Shown here in pieces: positions 14,425 to 21,737 of a stretch of 32,280 nt of DNA. Origin of the DNA: CAYJBP01 sp964368605 (GTDB taxonomy: Bacteria > Bacillota > Dehalobacteriia > UBA4068); assembly GCA_964368605.1 (NCBI GenBank), contig CAYJBP010000016.1, positions 1 through 32,280 of the forward strand, read 5' to 3'. The notes under the pieces were generated by a model, which made no database searches, had not been told where the DNA came from, and worked only from the letters and a program-made list of their open reading frames with translations. Numbering within the stretch: position 1 is the first letter of the stretch; each line of letters opens with the position of its first letter. The position numbers and the translations under genes are program-made.

Positions 14425-15498
14425 ATGAGCAAAAATATAGCAATATTAACCGGCGGCGGCGATTGCCCCGGCTTAAATGCCGTAATTAGGGCCGTGGTAA
14501 GAACGGCCATTAATGAACATGGCTGGCAGGTAATTGGCTTTAAAGACGGTTATCGTGGCCTGGTAGAGGATGATTGGCGTAGCTTTAGCTCGGCCGATGT
14601 AGCCAATATTTTGGATAAAGGCGGCACTGTTTTAGGCACATCCAATAAGCATAATCCGGCCAATTATTTTTGGCAAGGTCGCTATCAGGATATGCGTGAG
14701 CAGGCTAAAGCCAATTTACAAAAACATAATATTGATGCCTTAATTTTAATCGGTGGCGATGGCACAATGGCCTCGGGCGAAGATTTTAGGCAAATGGGCG
14801 TAAATATTGTAGGTGTACCTAAAACCATCGATAATGATTTAATGCATACCGATTTTACCTTTGGTTTTCACACCGCAGTAGATACAGCCACCTTTGCCCT
14901 CGACAGCTTGCATGCTACGGCCGAATCGCATCATCGGATTATGGTACTTGAGGTAATGGGGCGTTATGCCGGCTGGATAGCCCTTTATGCAGGCATGGCC
15001 GGCGGTGCTGATATTATCCTAATCCCGGAAATCGGCTATAATATCGAGCAAATTAAAGAAGCAATTTTAAAACGACGCGAGCAGGGTAAAAGCTTTAGTT
15101 TGGTAGTGGCGGCCGAAGGGGCAAAAGAAATTGGCGGCGAAATGATTATCAAAGAGCTGATGGACGATAGCCCCGACCCGATTCGCTTAGGCGGCATTGG
15201 CCATTATTTGGCCGAAAAGCTGGAAGAGGCTACCCAAATAGAGTCGCGCTCAATGGTTTTGGGGCATTTGCAAAGAGGCGGACGTCCTAATCCCTATGAT
15301 CGACTGCTTTCCAGTCGTTATGGAGCTAAAGCGGTGCAGGCGGTTGCCGAAGGTAATTTTGGGGTAATGATGGCCTTGCAAGGCAATGAAATTGTGGCTA
15401 TTCCTTTAAGCCAAATTGCCGGCAAGCAAAAGCTTATTCCGCTTGATCATCATTTAATTAAAATTGGCAAAAACATGGGAGTTTGTTTTGGGGATTAG
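14425..15498 (+). CDS. pfkA: 6-phosphofructokinase (group III-like)
   Basis: Glycolytic enzyme making fructose 1,6-bisphosphate. The 357 residues carry ILTGGGDCPGLNAVIRAVV (8-26), LIGGDGTMASG (108-118), VPKTIDNDL (131-139), TFGFHTAVDTA (145-155), the MGRYAGWIALYAG substrate loop and LGHLQRGGRPNPYDRLLSSR. Gly in GGDGT is normally a mark of ATP use, whereas Lys in PKTIDND is found in PPi-dependent and mixed group III enzymes, so ATP is the more likely donor but PPi cannot be excluded. Start chosen at 14425, 7 bases after AAGGAGG; an earlier in-frame ATG at 14362 lies inside the preceding gene. It is probably cotranscribed with ispD-ispF-RACo-like. Confidence 0.93.
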   Translation: MSKNIAILTGGGDCPGLNAVIRAVVRTAINEHGWQVIGFKDGYRGLVEDDWRSFSSADVANILDKGGTVLGTSNKHNPANYFWQGRYQDMREQAKANLQKHNIDALILIGGDGTMASGEDFRQMGVNIVGVPKTIDNDLMHTDFTFGFHTAVDTATFALDSLHATAESHHRIMVLEVMGRYAGWIALYAGMAGGADIILIPEIGYNIEQIKEAILKRREQGKSFSLVVAAEGAKEIGGEMIIKELMDDSPDPIRLGGIGHYLAEKLEEATQIESRSMVLGHLQRGGRPNPYDRLLSSRYGAKAVQAVAEGNFGVMMALQGNEIVAIPLSQIAGKQKLIPLDHHLIKIGKNMGVCFGD

Positions 15499-15606
15499 CC
15501 AATATTTAACTTAAAAAAAAAAGGATATATCAATTAAAAAACGAATTTTAGTAAAGATATGTTTAAAACTTAACTAAACCCTTACTTAAATAAGGTGGTG
15601 AGAATT

Positions 15607-16245
15607 TTGATTAATAATTATGAAGAGTTAAATGATATGCATCTTGATGTACTGAGGGAGATTGGCAATATCGGTTCCGGTAATGCGGCTACTTCTTTAA
15701 GCTCGATGATGAGCAAAGTGGTGGATATTAATATCCCCTCGGTAAGAATTGTCGATTTTGATACGGCAATCAGCTGCCTAGGCGGTGCCGAAACATTAAC
15801 CGTTGGTGTTTTGGTTAATTTTCATGGCGATGTTAGCGGCATGATGATGTTTTTATCGAATATTCCCAATGCTAAATTAATTATAAACACTTTACTTGGT
15901 CAGGAAACAGATCAAGATAATGACGAGATAATTTATGACGAAATGGGCAATTCGGTTATTCAGGAAATCGGCAATATTTTAGCTTCGGCCTATGTAAATT
16001 CGATTAGCTCCCTAACCGGCCTAACCATCGATATCAGCATCCCCTATGTGGCGATAGATATGGCAGGTTCCCTGTTAAGCGTGCCTATTATCGAATTTGG
16101 CGAAGTTGGCGATCGAGTAATGTTTATCGATGGTGGCTTTGCTATAGCCGAAAACGAACAAAATAATTTGCATTCCAATATCATTTTCTTCCTAGAAATG
16201 GATTCTTTAAAAACGGTAATGGATCGTTTAGGCATTGAATACTAA
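15607..16245 (+). CDS. cheC: CheC-type CheY-P phosphatase
   Basis: A 212-residue protein with both phosphatase half-sites of the CheC/CheX/FliY family: HLDVLREIGNIGSGNAATSL near the start (Glu18, Asn21) and NSVIQEIGNILASAYVNSIS in the second half, each followed by a Pro-containing strand (NIPSVRIV and ISIPYVAID). The family dephosphorylates CheY-P or a related response regulator. Start is uncertain: GTG at 15595 and 15598 overlap the AAGGTGG ribosome binding site, while TTG at 15607 has 8-base spacing and fits the family N terminus. There is no other chemotaxis or flagellar gene in the window. A strong terminator follows. Confidence 0.88.
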   Translation: MINNYEELNDMHLDVLREIGNIGSGNAATSLSSMMSKVVDINIPSVRIVDFDTAISCLGGAETLTVGVLVNFHGDVSGMMMFLSNIPNAKLIINTLLGQETDQDNDEIIYDEMGNSVIQEIGNILASAYVNSISSLTGLTIDISIPYVAIDMAGSLLSVPIIEFGEVGDRVMFIDGGFAIAENEQNNLHSNIIFFLEMDSLKTVMDRLGIEY

Positions 16246-16257
16246 TCAGTAAATTAA

Positions 16258-16301
16258 GTAATACCAAGCCGTTAATTTAAACGGTTCGGTATTGCTTTTT
16301 T
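16258..16301 (+). terminator. Intrinsic terminator after cheC
   Basis: AATACC plus AGCCGTT pair with AACGGTT plus GGTATT (13 bp with one internal mismatch), followed by GCTTTTTT. Confidence 0.85.
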
Positions 16302-16330
16302 GCTATGGAAAAAATTAAAAGGAGGCAAAC

Positions 16331-17293
16331 ATGCTCTATTTAAATCGCGAAACAATTGCCCAAATTGCCGATTTTGGCCAAATAATAGCCGCCTGCGAGC
16401 AAGCCATGGAAATTTATATGGCCAAGCAGTTTAAGCAGCCGGACAGAATAACCGTTAATGTTAATGATGACGAAACCTACCTATATATGCCCTGCTTTAC
16501 CGAGCAAATAAAGGGCACTAAAATTTTAACCCTATCAACCGCCAATGCCCAATATAATTTGCCGACCATTCAAGGGCTAATGCTTTTAAACAATCCACAA
16601 ACCGGGCAGGTAGAGGCTATTTTAGATGGCGCTTCAATCACCGCCTATCGTACCGGTGCGGTGGGTGCTTGCGGCATCAAATACACTACCCCACCTAATT
16701 GCCGCAGCCTGGCCATAATCGGTGCCGGCGTACAAGGCTATTATCAAACCCTGTATGCGGCCTATATGCGCCCCTTAGAGCAGGTTTATATCTATGACAT
16801 CTCCCCTGCTAAGGCTCAGGATTTAGCCGACCGTTTAAGCAAAGATTTGCCCCACTTAAAATTTAAAGCCTGCGCTAATGTGGCCGATGCTATTGCCCCG
16901 GCCGAAATTATTATTACCGTAACACCATCTTTAGAGCCGGCTATCCCCAATGATGCCGCCTTAATCAAAGGCAAACATTTTATCGGCATTGGCTCTTATA
17001 AGCCTACTATGCATGAGTATCCGCCGGCTATTTATGGCTTATTGGATAAGATTTATATTGATGTGGAATTTGCCTTAGAAGAATCGGGCGACTTAATCAC
17101 CCCGCTTAAAAAAGGCCAATTTAAAGAAGAAAATATCATCCCCTTAATCCAAGCAATTAAGGCTGCCGATATCGATTATAATGGTACAACATTTTATAAA
17201 TCGGTAGGCATGGCTTTATTTGATATTATGGTGGCCAATACCCTGTATCAGGCTGCTAAGCAGCAAAATTTAGGTCAAGCACTTATAACTTAA
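16331..17293 (+). CDS. Ornithine cyclodeaminase/mu-crystallin family; probable delta1-pyrroline-2-carboxylate reductase
   Basis: A 320-residue NAD(P)-binding enzyme. The N-terminal half has the family KFKQPDRITVNV-type strand and AILDGASITAYRTGAVGACG, followed by the Rossmann motif LAIIGAGVQGYYQTLYA (about 137-153) and IIITVTPSLEPAI plus HFIGIGSYKPTMHEYPP. Family members include ornithine cyclodeaminase, alanine dehydrogenase, ketimine reductase and delta1-pyrroline-2-carboxylate reductase (LhpI). I favour the last because the next gene, 10 bases downstream, encodes a Cys/Thr-type proline racemase homolog whose product would be this substrate. AAAAGGAGG precedes the ATG by 6 bases; the cheC terminator lies upstream, so this two-gene unit needs its own promoter, which I could not find. 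Confidence 0.85.
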   Translation: MLYLNRETIAQIADFGQIIAACEQAMEIYMAKQFKQPDRITVNVNDDETYLYMPCFTEQIKGTKILTLSTANAQYNLPTIQGLMLLNNPQTGQVEAILDGASITAYRTGAVGACGIKYTTPPNCRSLAIIGAGVQGYYQTLYAAYMRPLEQVYIYDISPAKAQDLADRLSKDLPHLKFKACANVADAIAPAEIIITVTPSLEPAIPNDAALIKGKHFIGIGSYKPTMHEYPPAIYGLLDKIYIDVEFALEESGDLITPLKKGQFKEENIIPLIQAIKAADIDYNGTTFYKSVGMALFDIMVANTLYQAAKQQNLGQALIT

Positions 17294-17303
17294 GGAGGCA
17301 ATC

Positions 17304-18326
17304 ATGTTAAATTTTAAAAATTATATTCAGTGCATCGATGCCCATACCGGGGGCGAACCTTTAAGAATTATTACCGCCGGTTTACCGCCATTGCCAGGCA
17401 AAACCATTTTGGAAAAGCGTGATTATATGCTAAAAAATTATGATCATTTACGCAAAATGATGATGTTAGAGCCACGCGGTCATAGTGGCATGTATGGCTG
17501 CATTTTGGTGCCGCCGGTAACCGCAGACGGCGATTTAGGCGTATTATTTACCCATAATGAAGGCTTAAGCTCGATGTGCGGCCATGGCATTATTGCCGTT
17601 ACCAAAGTTGCCTTAGAAACCGGCATTTTGGAGAAAAAAGAAGGCGAAAATATTGTGCGTATCGATAGCCCGGCCGGCCGTATCACCGCCTTTGCCGATA
17701 TCGAAAACGGCTCGGTTAAGCAAGTACGCTTCCAGAATGTGCCCTGCTTTATCTATAAAAAAGATATTACCGTAAATGTAGAAGGAATTGGCCAAATTAC
17801 AGCCGATATCGCCTATGGCGGTGCCTTTTATGTTTATGTAGATGTAAGCAAAATCGGCCTTGAGGTAAACCCCGAAAATGCCGAGAAGCTGGTTAAAATC
17901 GGCATGGATATTAAGCATCAGGTTATGGCCGAACATAAATTTGTACACCCGGACGAGCCGGGTATCGATTGGCTTTATGGCACTATTTTTTATGAGCCAC
18001 TTAAGCAAGACGGCAAAAATATTCATACCAAAAATGTGTGCATCTTTGCCGAAGGCCAAATCGACCGCTCCCCTACCGGCACCGGTACCGGCGGCCGCGT
18101 AGCCTTGCATTATGGCAAAGGCGAAATGCAAAAAGATCAAAAGCTAATTAATCTAAGCATTATCGATACCCCCATGTATGGCAAGGTAATCGAAGACACC
18201 AAGGTTGGCGATTATGCGGCGATTATCCCTGAAGTAAGCGGTAATGCTCATATCATGGGCTTTTGCCAATTAGTGCTCGAGGATGGCGATCCCTTACCGG
18301 AAGGCTTTAGAATTACCGGTAGCTAA
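17304..18326 (+). CDS. Proline racemase-fold enzyme, probable trans-3-hydroxy-L-proline dehydratase
   Basis: A 340-residue member of the proline racemase family. The first catalytic Cys is present in EGLSSMCGHGIIAVTKVALE (Cys92). The second site, SPCGTGT in racemases and 4-hydroxyproline epimerases, reads DRSPTGTGTGGRVALHYG, with Thr258 in place of Cys. The Cys/Thr pair is the mark of trans-3-hydroxy-L-proline dehydratase (human L3HYPDH and bacterial relatives), which makes delta1-pyrroline-2-carboxylate. The N terminus CIDAHTGGEPLRIITAGLPP and EPRGHSGMYGCILVPPV are standard. AAGGAGG precedes the ATG. It forms an operon with the reductase-like gene upstream and ends at a 13-bp terminator. A pure racemase role is unlikely. 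Confidence 0.9.
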   Translation: MLNFKNYIQCIDAHTGGEPLRIITAGLPPLPGKTILEKRDYMLKNYDHLRKMMMLEPRGHSGMYGCILVPPVTADGDLGVLFTHNEGLSSMCGHGIIAVTKVALETGILEKKEGENIVRIDSPAGRITAFADIENGSVKQVRFQNVPCFIYKKDITVNVEGIGQITADIAYGGAFYVYVDVSKIGLEVNPENAEKLVKIGMDIKHQVMAEHKFVHPDEPGIDWLYGTIFYEPLKQDGKNIHTKNVCIFAEGQIDRSPTGTGTGGRVALHYGKGEMQKDQKLINLSIIDTPMYGKVIEDTKVGDYAAIIPEVSGNAHIMGFCQLVLEDGDPLPEGFRITGS

Positions 18327-18342
18327 ATTGTAATTTAAAAAA

Positions 18343-18378
18343 GGGGGCTGTCGCATTTGCGACAGCCCCCTTAAGTTT
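18343..18378 (+). terminator. Intrinsic terminator after the hydroxyproline unit
   Basis: Perfect 13-bp stem, GGGGGCTGTCGCA (18343-18355) with TGCGACAGCCCCC (18358-18370), followed by TTAAGTTTT. Its U-tract is also the first part of type B copy 2. Confidence 0.9.
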
Positions 18379-18525
18379 TACTCAATTTTTTTCAAAAAAT
18401 TGCAGGGGTTTGGGGGCTGCGCCCCCAAGGTCTTAAAAAGGTTTTAAGCCAACCAAAAAAGCTAAGCAAGGAAAGAAAATCGGCTTAAAACCGGCGCCTT
18501 TTGGCGCAGCCAAAACAACCAGCAA
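18372..18525 (+). repeat. Structured dispersed repeat type B, copy 2
   Basis: TAAGTTTTACT, hairpin CAATTTTTT/AAAAAATTG (18383-18402), CAGGGG, hairpin TTGGGGGC/GCCCCCAA (18410-18428), GGTCTTAA, then a purine-rich stretch with TTTTAAGCCA, GGCTTAAAA and hairpin TTTTGGC/GCCAAAA. It has the same order and the same orientation relative to the upstream gene as copy 1. Confidence 0.75.
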
Positions 18526-18540
18526 ACACCAGCCAAAACA

Positions 18541-18691
18541 TAAATCAAAAAAATTTGATTTAACTATTGACATTTAGGCCAATATATTGTAAACTAAAAA
18601 CAGTTCAAAAAAACTTGAACTGTTAAGATTTAATCGGCAATCATCTACGGATGATTAAATTTTAAATCAACACATCAAATAAAGTTGATTT
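18541..18691 (+). promoter_or_regulatory. Promoter and three ArsR-like operators before the permease
   Basis: Promoter: TTGACA (18567-18572), 17 bases, TAAACT (18590-18595). Operator-like inverted repeats with a constant 6-base spacer: ATCAA-N6-TTGAT at 18544-18559 (extended arms TAAATCAAA/TTTGATTTA), TTCAA-N6-TTGAA at 18604-18619 (extended to AACAGTTCAA/TTGAACTGTT), and ATCAA-N6-TTGAT at 18674-18689. They flank the core promoter and the likely start point. A further hairpin, AATCATC/GATGATT, lies at 18639-18656. ATCAA...TTGAT palindromes are common for ArsR/SmtB repressors; no such gene is in the window. Confidence 0.6.
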
Positions 18692-18711
18692 ATGAAAGGC
18701 AGGTTTTAAAG

Positions 18712-19725
18712 GTGAATGCAATTCAAGCTGGCTGGGATTTTTTTCAAAATCAAATCCTGGGTATGAAATGGTTAAATGAGACGGTTGGTAATTTGCTTAG
18801 CAGCCTAGGGCTGGATATTGGCAGTGCTATTGGTGGCAGCGTTCAGTTTTTTATCTATGATGTAATTAAAATTACAATTTTGCTTTGCTCTTTGATCTTT
18901 ATAATATCATATATACAAAGTTATTTTCCGCCCGAGCGCAGCAAGCGGATTTTAAGCCGCTTTAAAGGGATTGGTGCTAATATAGTATCGGCTTTATTGG
19001 GTACGGTTACCCCATTTTGCTCCTGCTCGTCGATACCGCTTTTTATGGGCTTTACCAGCGCCGGCTTGCCGGTAGGGGTAACATTTAGCTTTTTGATATC
19101 CTCGCCGATGGTCGATTTAGGCAGCCTGGTTCTATTAATGAGTATTTTTGGCGCCAAGGTGGCGGTAATTTATGTAATTTGCGGCTTAATTATCGCCGTT
19201 ATCGGTGGCAGCCTGCTCCAAAAAGCCGGCATGGACCGCTATGTAGAAGATTTTATCCTATCAGCCGGCAGTGTGGATATCGAATCGCCTACGCTTAGCA
19301 AAAAAGATCGTGTTGTTTATGCCAAAGAGCAGGTAATATCTACCTTTAAAAAAGTGTTTCCTTATATATTGGTGGGTGTTGGTATCGGTGCCTTTATTCA
19401 TAATTGGATACCGCAAGATATTATCGAAACCGTGCTGGGCAGCAATAATCCTTTTGGCGTAATTTTGGCCACAATCGTCGGTATTCCGATGTATGCCGAT
19501 ATTTTTGGCACGATACCTATTGCCGAAGCCTTATTAGCTAAAGGGGCGCAATTAGGCACAATTTTGGCCTTTATGATGTCGGTTACCACTTTAAGTTTGC
19601 CTTCGATGATTATGCTTAAAAAAGCAGTTAAACCCCGTCTTTTAGGTGCATTTATCGCTATTTGTGCAATTGGGATTATTATTGTAGGTTATGTCTTTAA
19701 TGCTTTACAACCAATATTAGTTTAA
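18712..19725 (+). CDS. ArsP/YraQ-type permease (DUF318)
   Basis: A polytopic membrane protein of 337 residues with about eight to nine hydrophobic helices. The family signature TPFCSCSSIPLFMGFTSAGLP is clear in the first half, and a second matching half has GIPMYADIFGTIPIAEALL and TTLSLPSMIMLKKAV. Characterised members include ArsP, an exporter of trivalent organoarsenicals; other members are of unknown specificity. A TTG at 18685 is in frame but lies inside an operator and has no ribosome binding site, so I take GTG at 18712, 8 bases after GGCAGG. It is cotranscribed with the thioredoxin-like gene 20 bases downstream. Promoter and operators lie at 18541-18691. Confidence 0.85.
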   Translation: MNAIQAGWDFFQNQILGMKWLNETVGNLLSSLGLDIGSAIGGSVQFFIYDVIKITILLCSLIFIISYIQSYFPPERSKRILSRFKGIGANIVSALLGTVTPFCSCSSIPLFMGFTSAGLPVGVTFSFLISSPMVDLGSLVLLMSIFGAKVAVIYVICGLIIAVIGGSLLQKAGMDRYVEDFILSAGSVDIESPTLSKKDRVVYAKEQVISTFKKVFPYILVGVGIGAFIHNWIPQDIIETVLGSNNPFGVILATIVGIPMYADIFGTIPIAEALLAKGAQLGTILAFMMSVTTLSLPSMIMLKKAVKPRLLGAFIAICAIGIIIVGYVFNALQPILV

Positions 19726-19745
19726 TATATTAGGAGGAATGAAAA

Positions 19746-20135
19746 ATGTCTTTATTTAACTTTGGTAAGAAAAAAGAAGAGGCCGCTTGTTCTTGTGGTG
19801 GCAATTGTAATCCCCCTCAGGAGGCAACAGCAGCCGGCTGCGGCTGCGATAGCCCAAGCCCCACCCCTACTGCCCCGGCCGATAGCGCAAATGCCGCTAT
19901 TAAAGTATTAGGCCCGGGCTGCAAAAAATGCCAGGACTTAGAAAAATCCGTTATTGAGGCCATAGCCAAGCTTAATTTGAATGAAGGCTTTGAGCATGTA
20001 ACCGATTTTGCAGCTATCGCCCGCTATGGTGTAATGAATACCCCGGCTTTAGTGATAGATGGCAAAGTAGTTTCGGTAGGTAAGGTGCTTAAAACCGATG
20101 AGGTTATTGCTTTGATTAATAAGGCTCGTGGATAG
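19746..20135 (+). CDS. Thioredoxin-like redox-active disulfide protein with Cys-rich N-terminal tail
   Basis: A 129-residue cytoplasmic protein. Residues about 50-129 form a small thioredoxin fold of the TM0996/MTH895 'redox-active disulfide protein 2' family: IKVLGPGCKKCQDLEKSVIE with the CKKC pair at Cys59/Cys62, then MNTPALVIDGKVVSVGKV with the cis-Pro. The N-terminal 45 residues are an unusual tail with five Cys (15, 17, 21, 32, 34) in CSCGGNC and CGC, plus a Pro/Thr/Ser linker; this could bind a metal or metalloid, or take part in thiol exchange. AGGAGG precedes the ATG. The permease-thioredoxin pair recurs in clostridial genomes. A terminator follows. Confidence 0.85.
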   Translation: MSLFNFGKKKEEAACSCGGNCNPPQEATAAGCGCDSPSPTPTAPADSANAAIKVLGPGCKKCQDLEKSVIEAIAKLNLNEGFEHVTDFAAIARYGVMNTPALVIDGKVVSVGKVLKTDEVIALINKARG

Positions 20136-20186
20136 AAAGACCATTCTTTTTCTTAAAAAATGAATCAAAAAAACCTTTAGGGTTTA

Positions 20187-20225
20187 GGGGCTATCGTGTA
20201 TTTTTGCGATAGTCCCTTTTTAACT
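20187..20225 (+). terminator. Intrinsic terminator after the thioredoxin-like gene
   Basis: GGGGCTATCG pairs with CGATAGTCCC (10 bp, one G-U) around a T-rich loop, followed by TTTTT. Confidence 0.88.
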
Positions 20226-20254
20226 TGATTAAGAGGCTAAAATTATGTTAAAAT
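20225..20254 (+). promoter_or_regulatory. Possible dinB promoter
   Basis: TTGATT (20225-20230), 18 bases, TAAAAT (20249-20254), about 25 bases before the dinB start. No LexA-type box was seen nearby. Confidence 0.4.
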
Positions 20255-20280
20255 TAAATATCTTAAATTAGGAGGCCATT

Positions 20281-21516
20281 ATGGGGCGCAGCATACTGCA
20301 TTGTGATATGAATAATTTTTATGCTTCGGTAGAATGCATGCTAAATCCCAACTTACGTGATAAGCCGGTGGCAGTTGGCGGCTCTGCCGAGGATAGGCAT
20401 GGCATTGTTTTGGCCAAGAATAATTTGGCCAAAGCTTGTGGCATTATCACCGCCGAAACCTTATGGCAGGCCAAGCGCAAATGCCCGGATTTGATAATTG
20501 TGCCGCCAACTTTTAAGGAGTATCATAAATATTCTAAGCTAGCGCAAGAAATTTATGGGCGCTTTACCGATCAAATTGAGCCTTTTGGCTTAGATGAATG
20601 CTGGCTGGATGTAACAGGCAGCAAAATTTTTGGCGATGGCGCCCAAATTGCCGAGCAAATCCGCTTAGCAGTTAAAGAAGAGTTGGGGCTAACGGTATCG
20701 ATTGGCGTAAGTTTTAATAAAATTTTTGCTAAATTGGGCTCTGATTTAAAAAAGCCCGATGCCATAACAATTATTAGCGAGGAAGGCTTTAAGCAGCAAA
20801 TCTGGCCTTTGCCGGTGGGCGAATTACTAGGCGTGGGCAAGGCTACCCAAAAGGCCTTAGCGGCCTATGGCATTAGCACAATTGGCCAGCTGGCGGCCGC
20901 CTCTAGCAATTTACTGGAAGCACGTTTGGGCAAAAATGGGGCTTTACTTAAACGCTATGCCAATGGTTTAGACGATGCCCCGGTAGCTAGAGCCGATGCT
21001 GCACCCGATATAAAAAGTGTGGGGCGAGGCATAACAACGGTGGCCGATTTAGAGGATAATCAGGAGGCCTGGTGTGTAATATTAGAATTGGTGCAGGAAA
21101 TTGGCACACAATTACGCAAGCAGGGCAAAAAGGCCGGCGGCATGGCTTTAAGCATCCGCAATAATCAATTGGTGACCAAGGAATGGCAGATGCAATTGGC
21201 TAAGCCCAGCTTTATTGCTCATAGTTTGGCCTTAGCAGCCTATGAATTATTAATCAACAATTATAGCTGGCAATACCCAATTAGAACATTAACAGTACGG
21301 GCAATTAATTTAGTAGCCCAAGATGCACCCCAGCAATTGGATTTATTTGCAAACCCCCAAGAAGATTTAAAAAATGATAAATTAAATGATGTAATTGAAA
21401 ATATCCGCGAGCGTTATGGTAAAAATATAATCCGCAATGCTGTCTTGATAAAAGATATCAAGATGCCCCAACATAGGGATAATGAAAGAATCTTGCAAGA
21501 GGAAGAAAAGACTTAA
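20281..21516 (+). CDS. dinB: DNA polymerase IV (Y-family)
   Basis: Error-prone translesion polymerase. The 411 residues show the palm motifs HCDMNNFYASVECM (Asp9 metal ligand), PVAVGGSAEDRHGIVLAKN, and GLDECWLDVTG with Asp105 and Glu106, then SIGVSFNKIFAKLGSDLKKPD in the thumb region. Helix-hairpin-helix segments VGELLGVGKATQKALAAYG follow, and the little-finger domain covers about 240-360. A QQLDLF clamp-binding motif lies near residue 360, so it should bind the sliding clamp. AGGAGG precedes the ATG. It is a single gene between two terminators. The active-site residues are all present. Confidence 0.96.
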   Translation: MGRSILHCDMNNFYASVECMLNPNLRDKPVAVGGSAEDRHGIVLAKNNLAKACGIITAETLWQAKRKCPDLIIVPPTFKEYHKYSKLAQEIYGRFTDQIEPFGLDECWLDVTGSKIFGDGAQIAEQIRLAVKEELGLTVSIGVSFNKIFAKLGSDLKKPDAITIISEEGFKQQIWPLPVGELLGVGKATQKALAAYGISTIGQLAAASSNLLEARLGKNGALLKRYANGLDDAPVARADAAPDIKSVGRGITTVADLEDNQEAWCVILELVQEIGTQLRKQGKKAGGMALSIRNNQLVTKEWQMQLAKPSFIAHSLALAAYELLINNYSWQYPIRTLTVRAINLVAQDAPQQLDLFANPQEDLKNDKLNDVIENIRERYGKNIIRNAVLIKDIKMPQHRDNERILQEEEKT

Positions 21517-21584
21517 AAATTTTTTATTTTGACTATAGTTAAAAGCATTAGCTATGATGCGGCTAGCATAAAATAAAAATGAAT

Positions 21585-21624
21585 AAAAGTTGCGCTCTAG
21601 AATAATCTAAAGCGCAACTTTTTA
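21585..21624. terminator. Bidirectional terminator between dinB and the SLH gene
   Basis: AAAAGTTGCGCT pairs with AGCGCAACTTTT, with an extra TAGA/TCTA stem inside. It has A- and T-runs on both sides and lies between convergent genes. Confidence 0.88.
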
Positions 21625-21737
21625 TTTAATATCTGATTTTGAAGATTTAATTTGGAAGATTTAAGCTATCACCAATAATATCTATAATCATTTATATTAT
21701 TCTCGGCAAACTTCTAAAAAGTTAATAAAGATAGCTT

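Noticed and set aside
17613..18140. Minus-strand open frame of 175 codons
   Set aside because: It is antisense to the proline racemase-fold gene, which has clear motifs on the plus strand.
16331..18326. Plain proline racemase and ornithine cyclodeaminase call
   Set aside because: The second active-site Cys is Thr258 and the gene pairing fits the 3-hydroxyproline pathway better.
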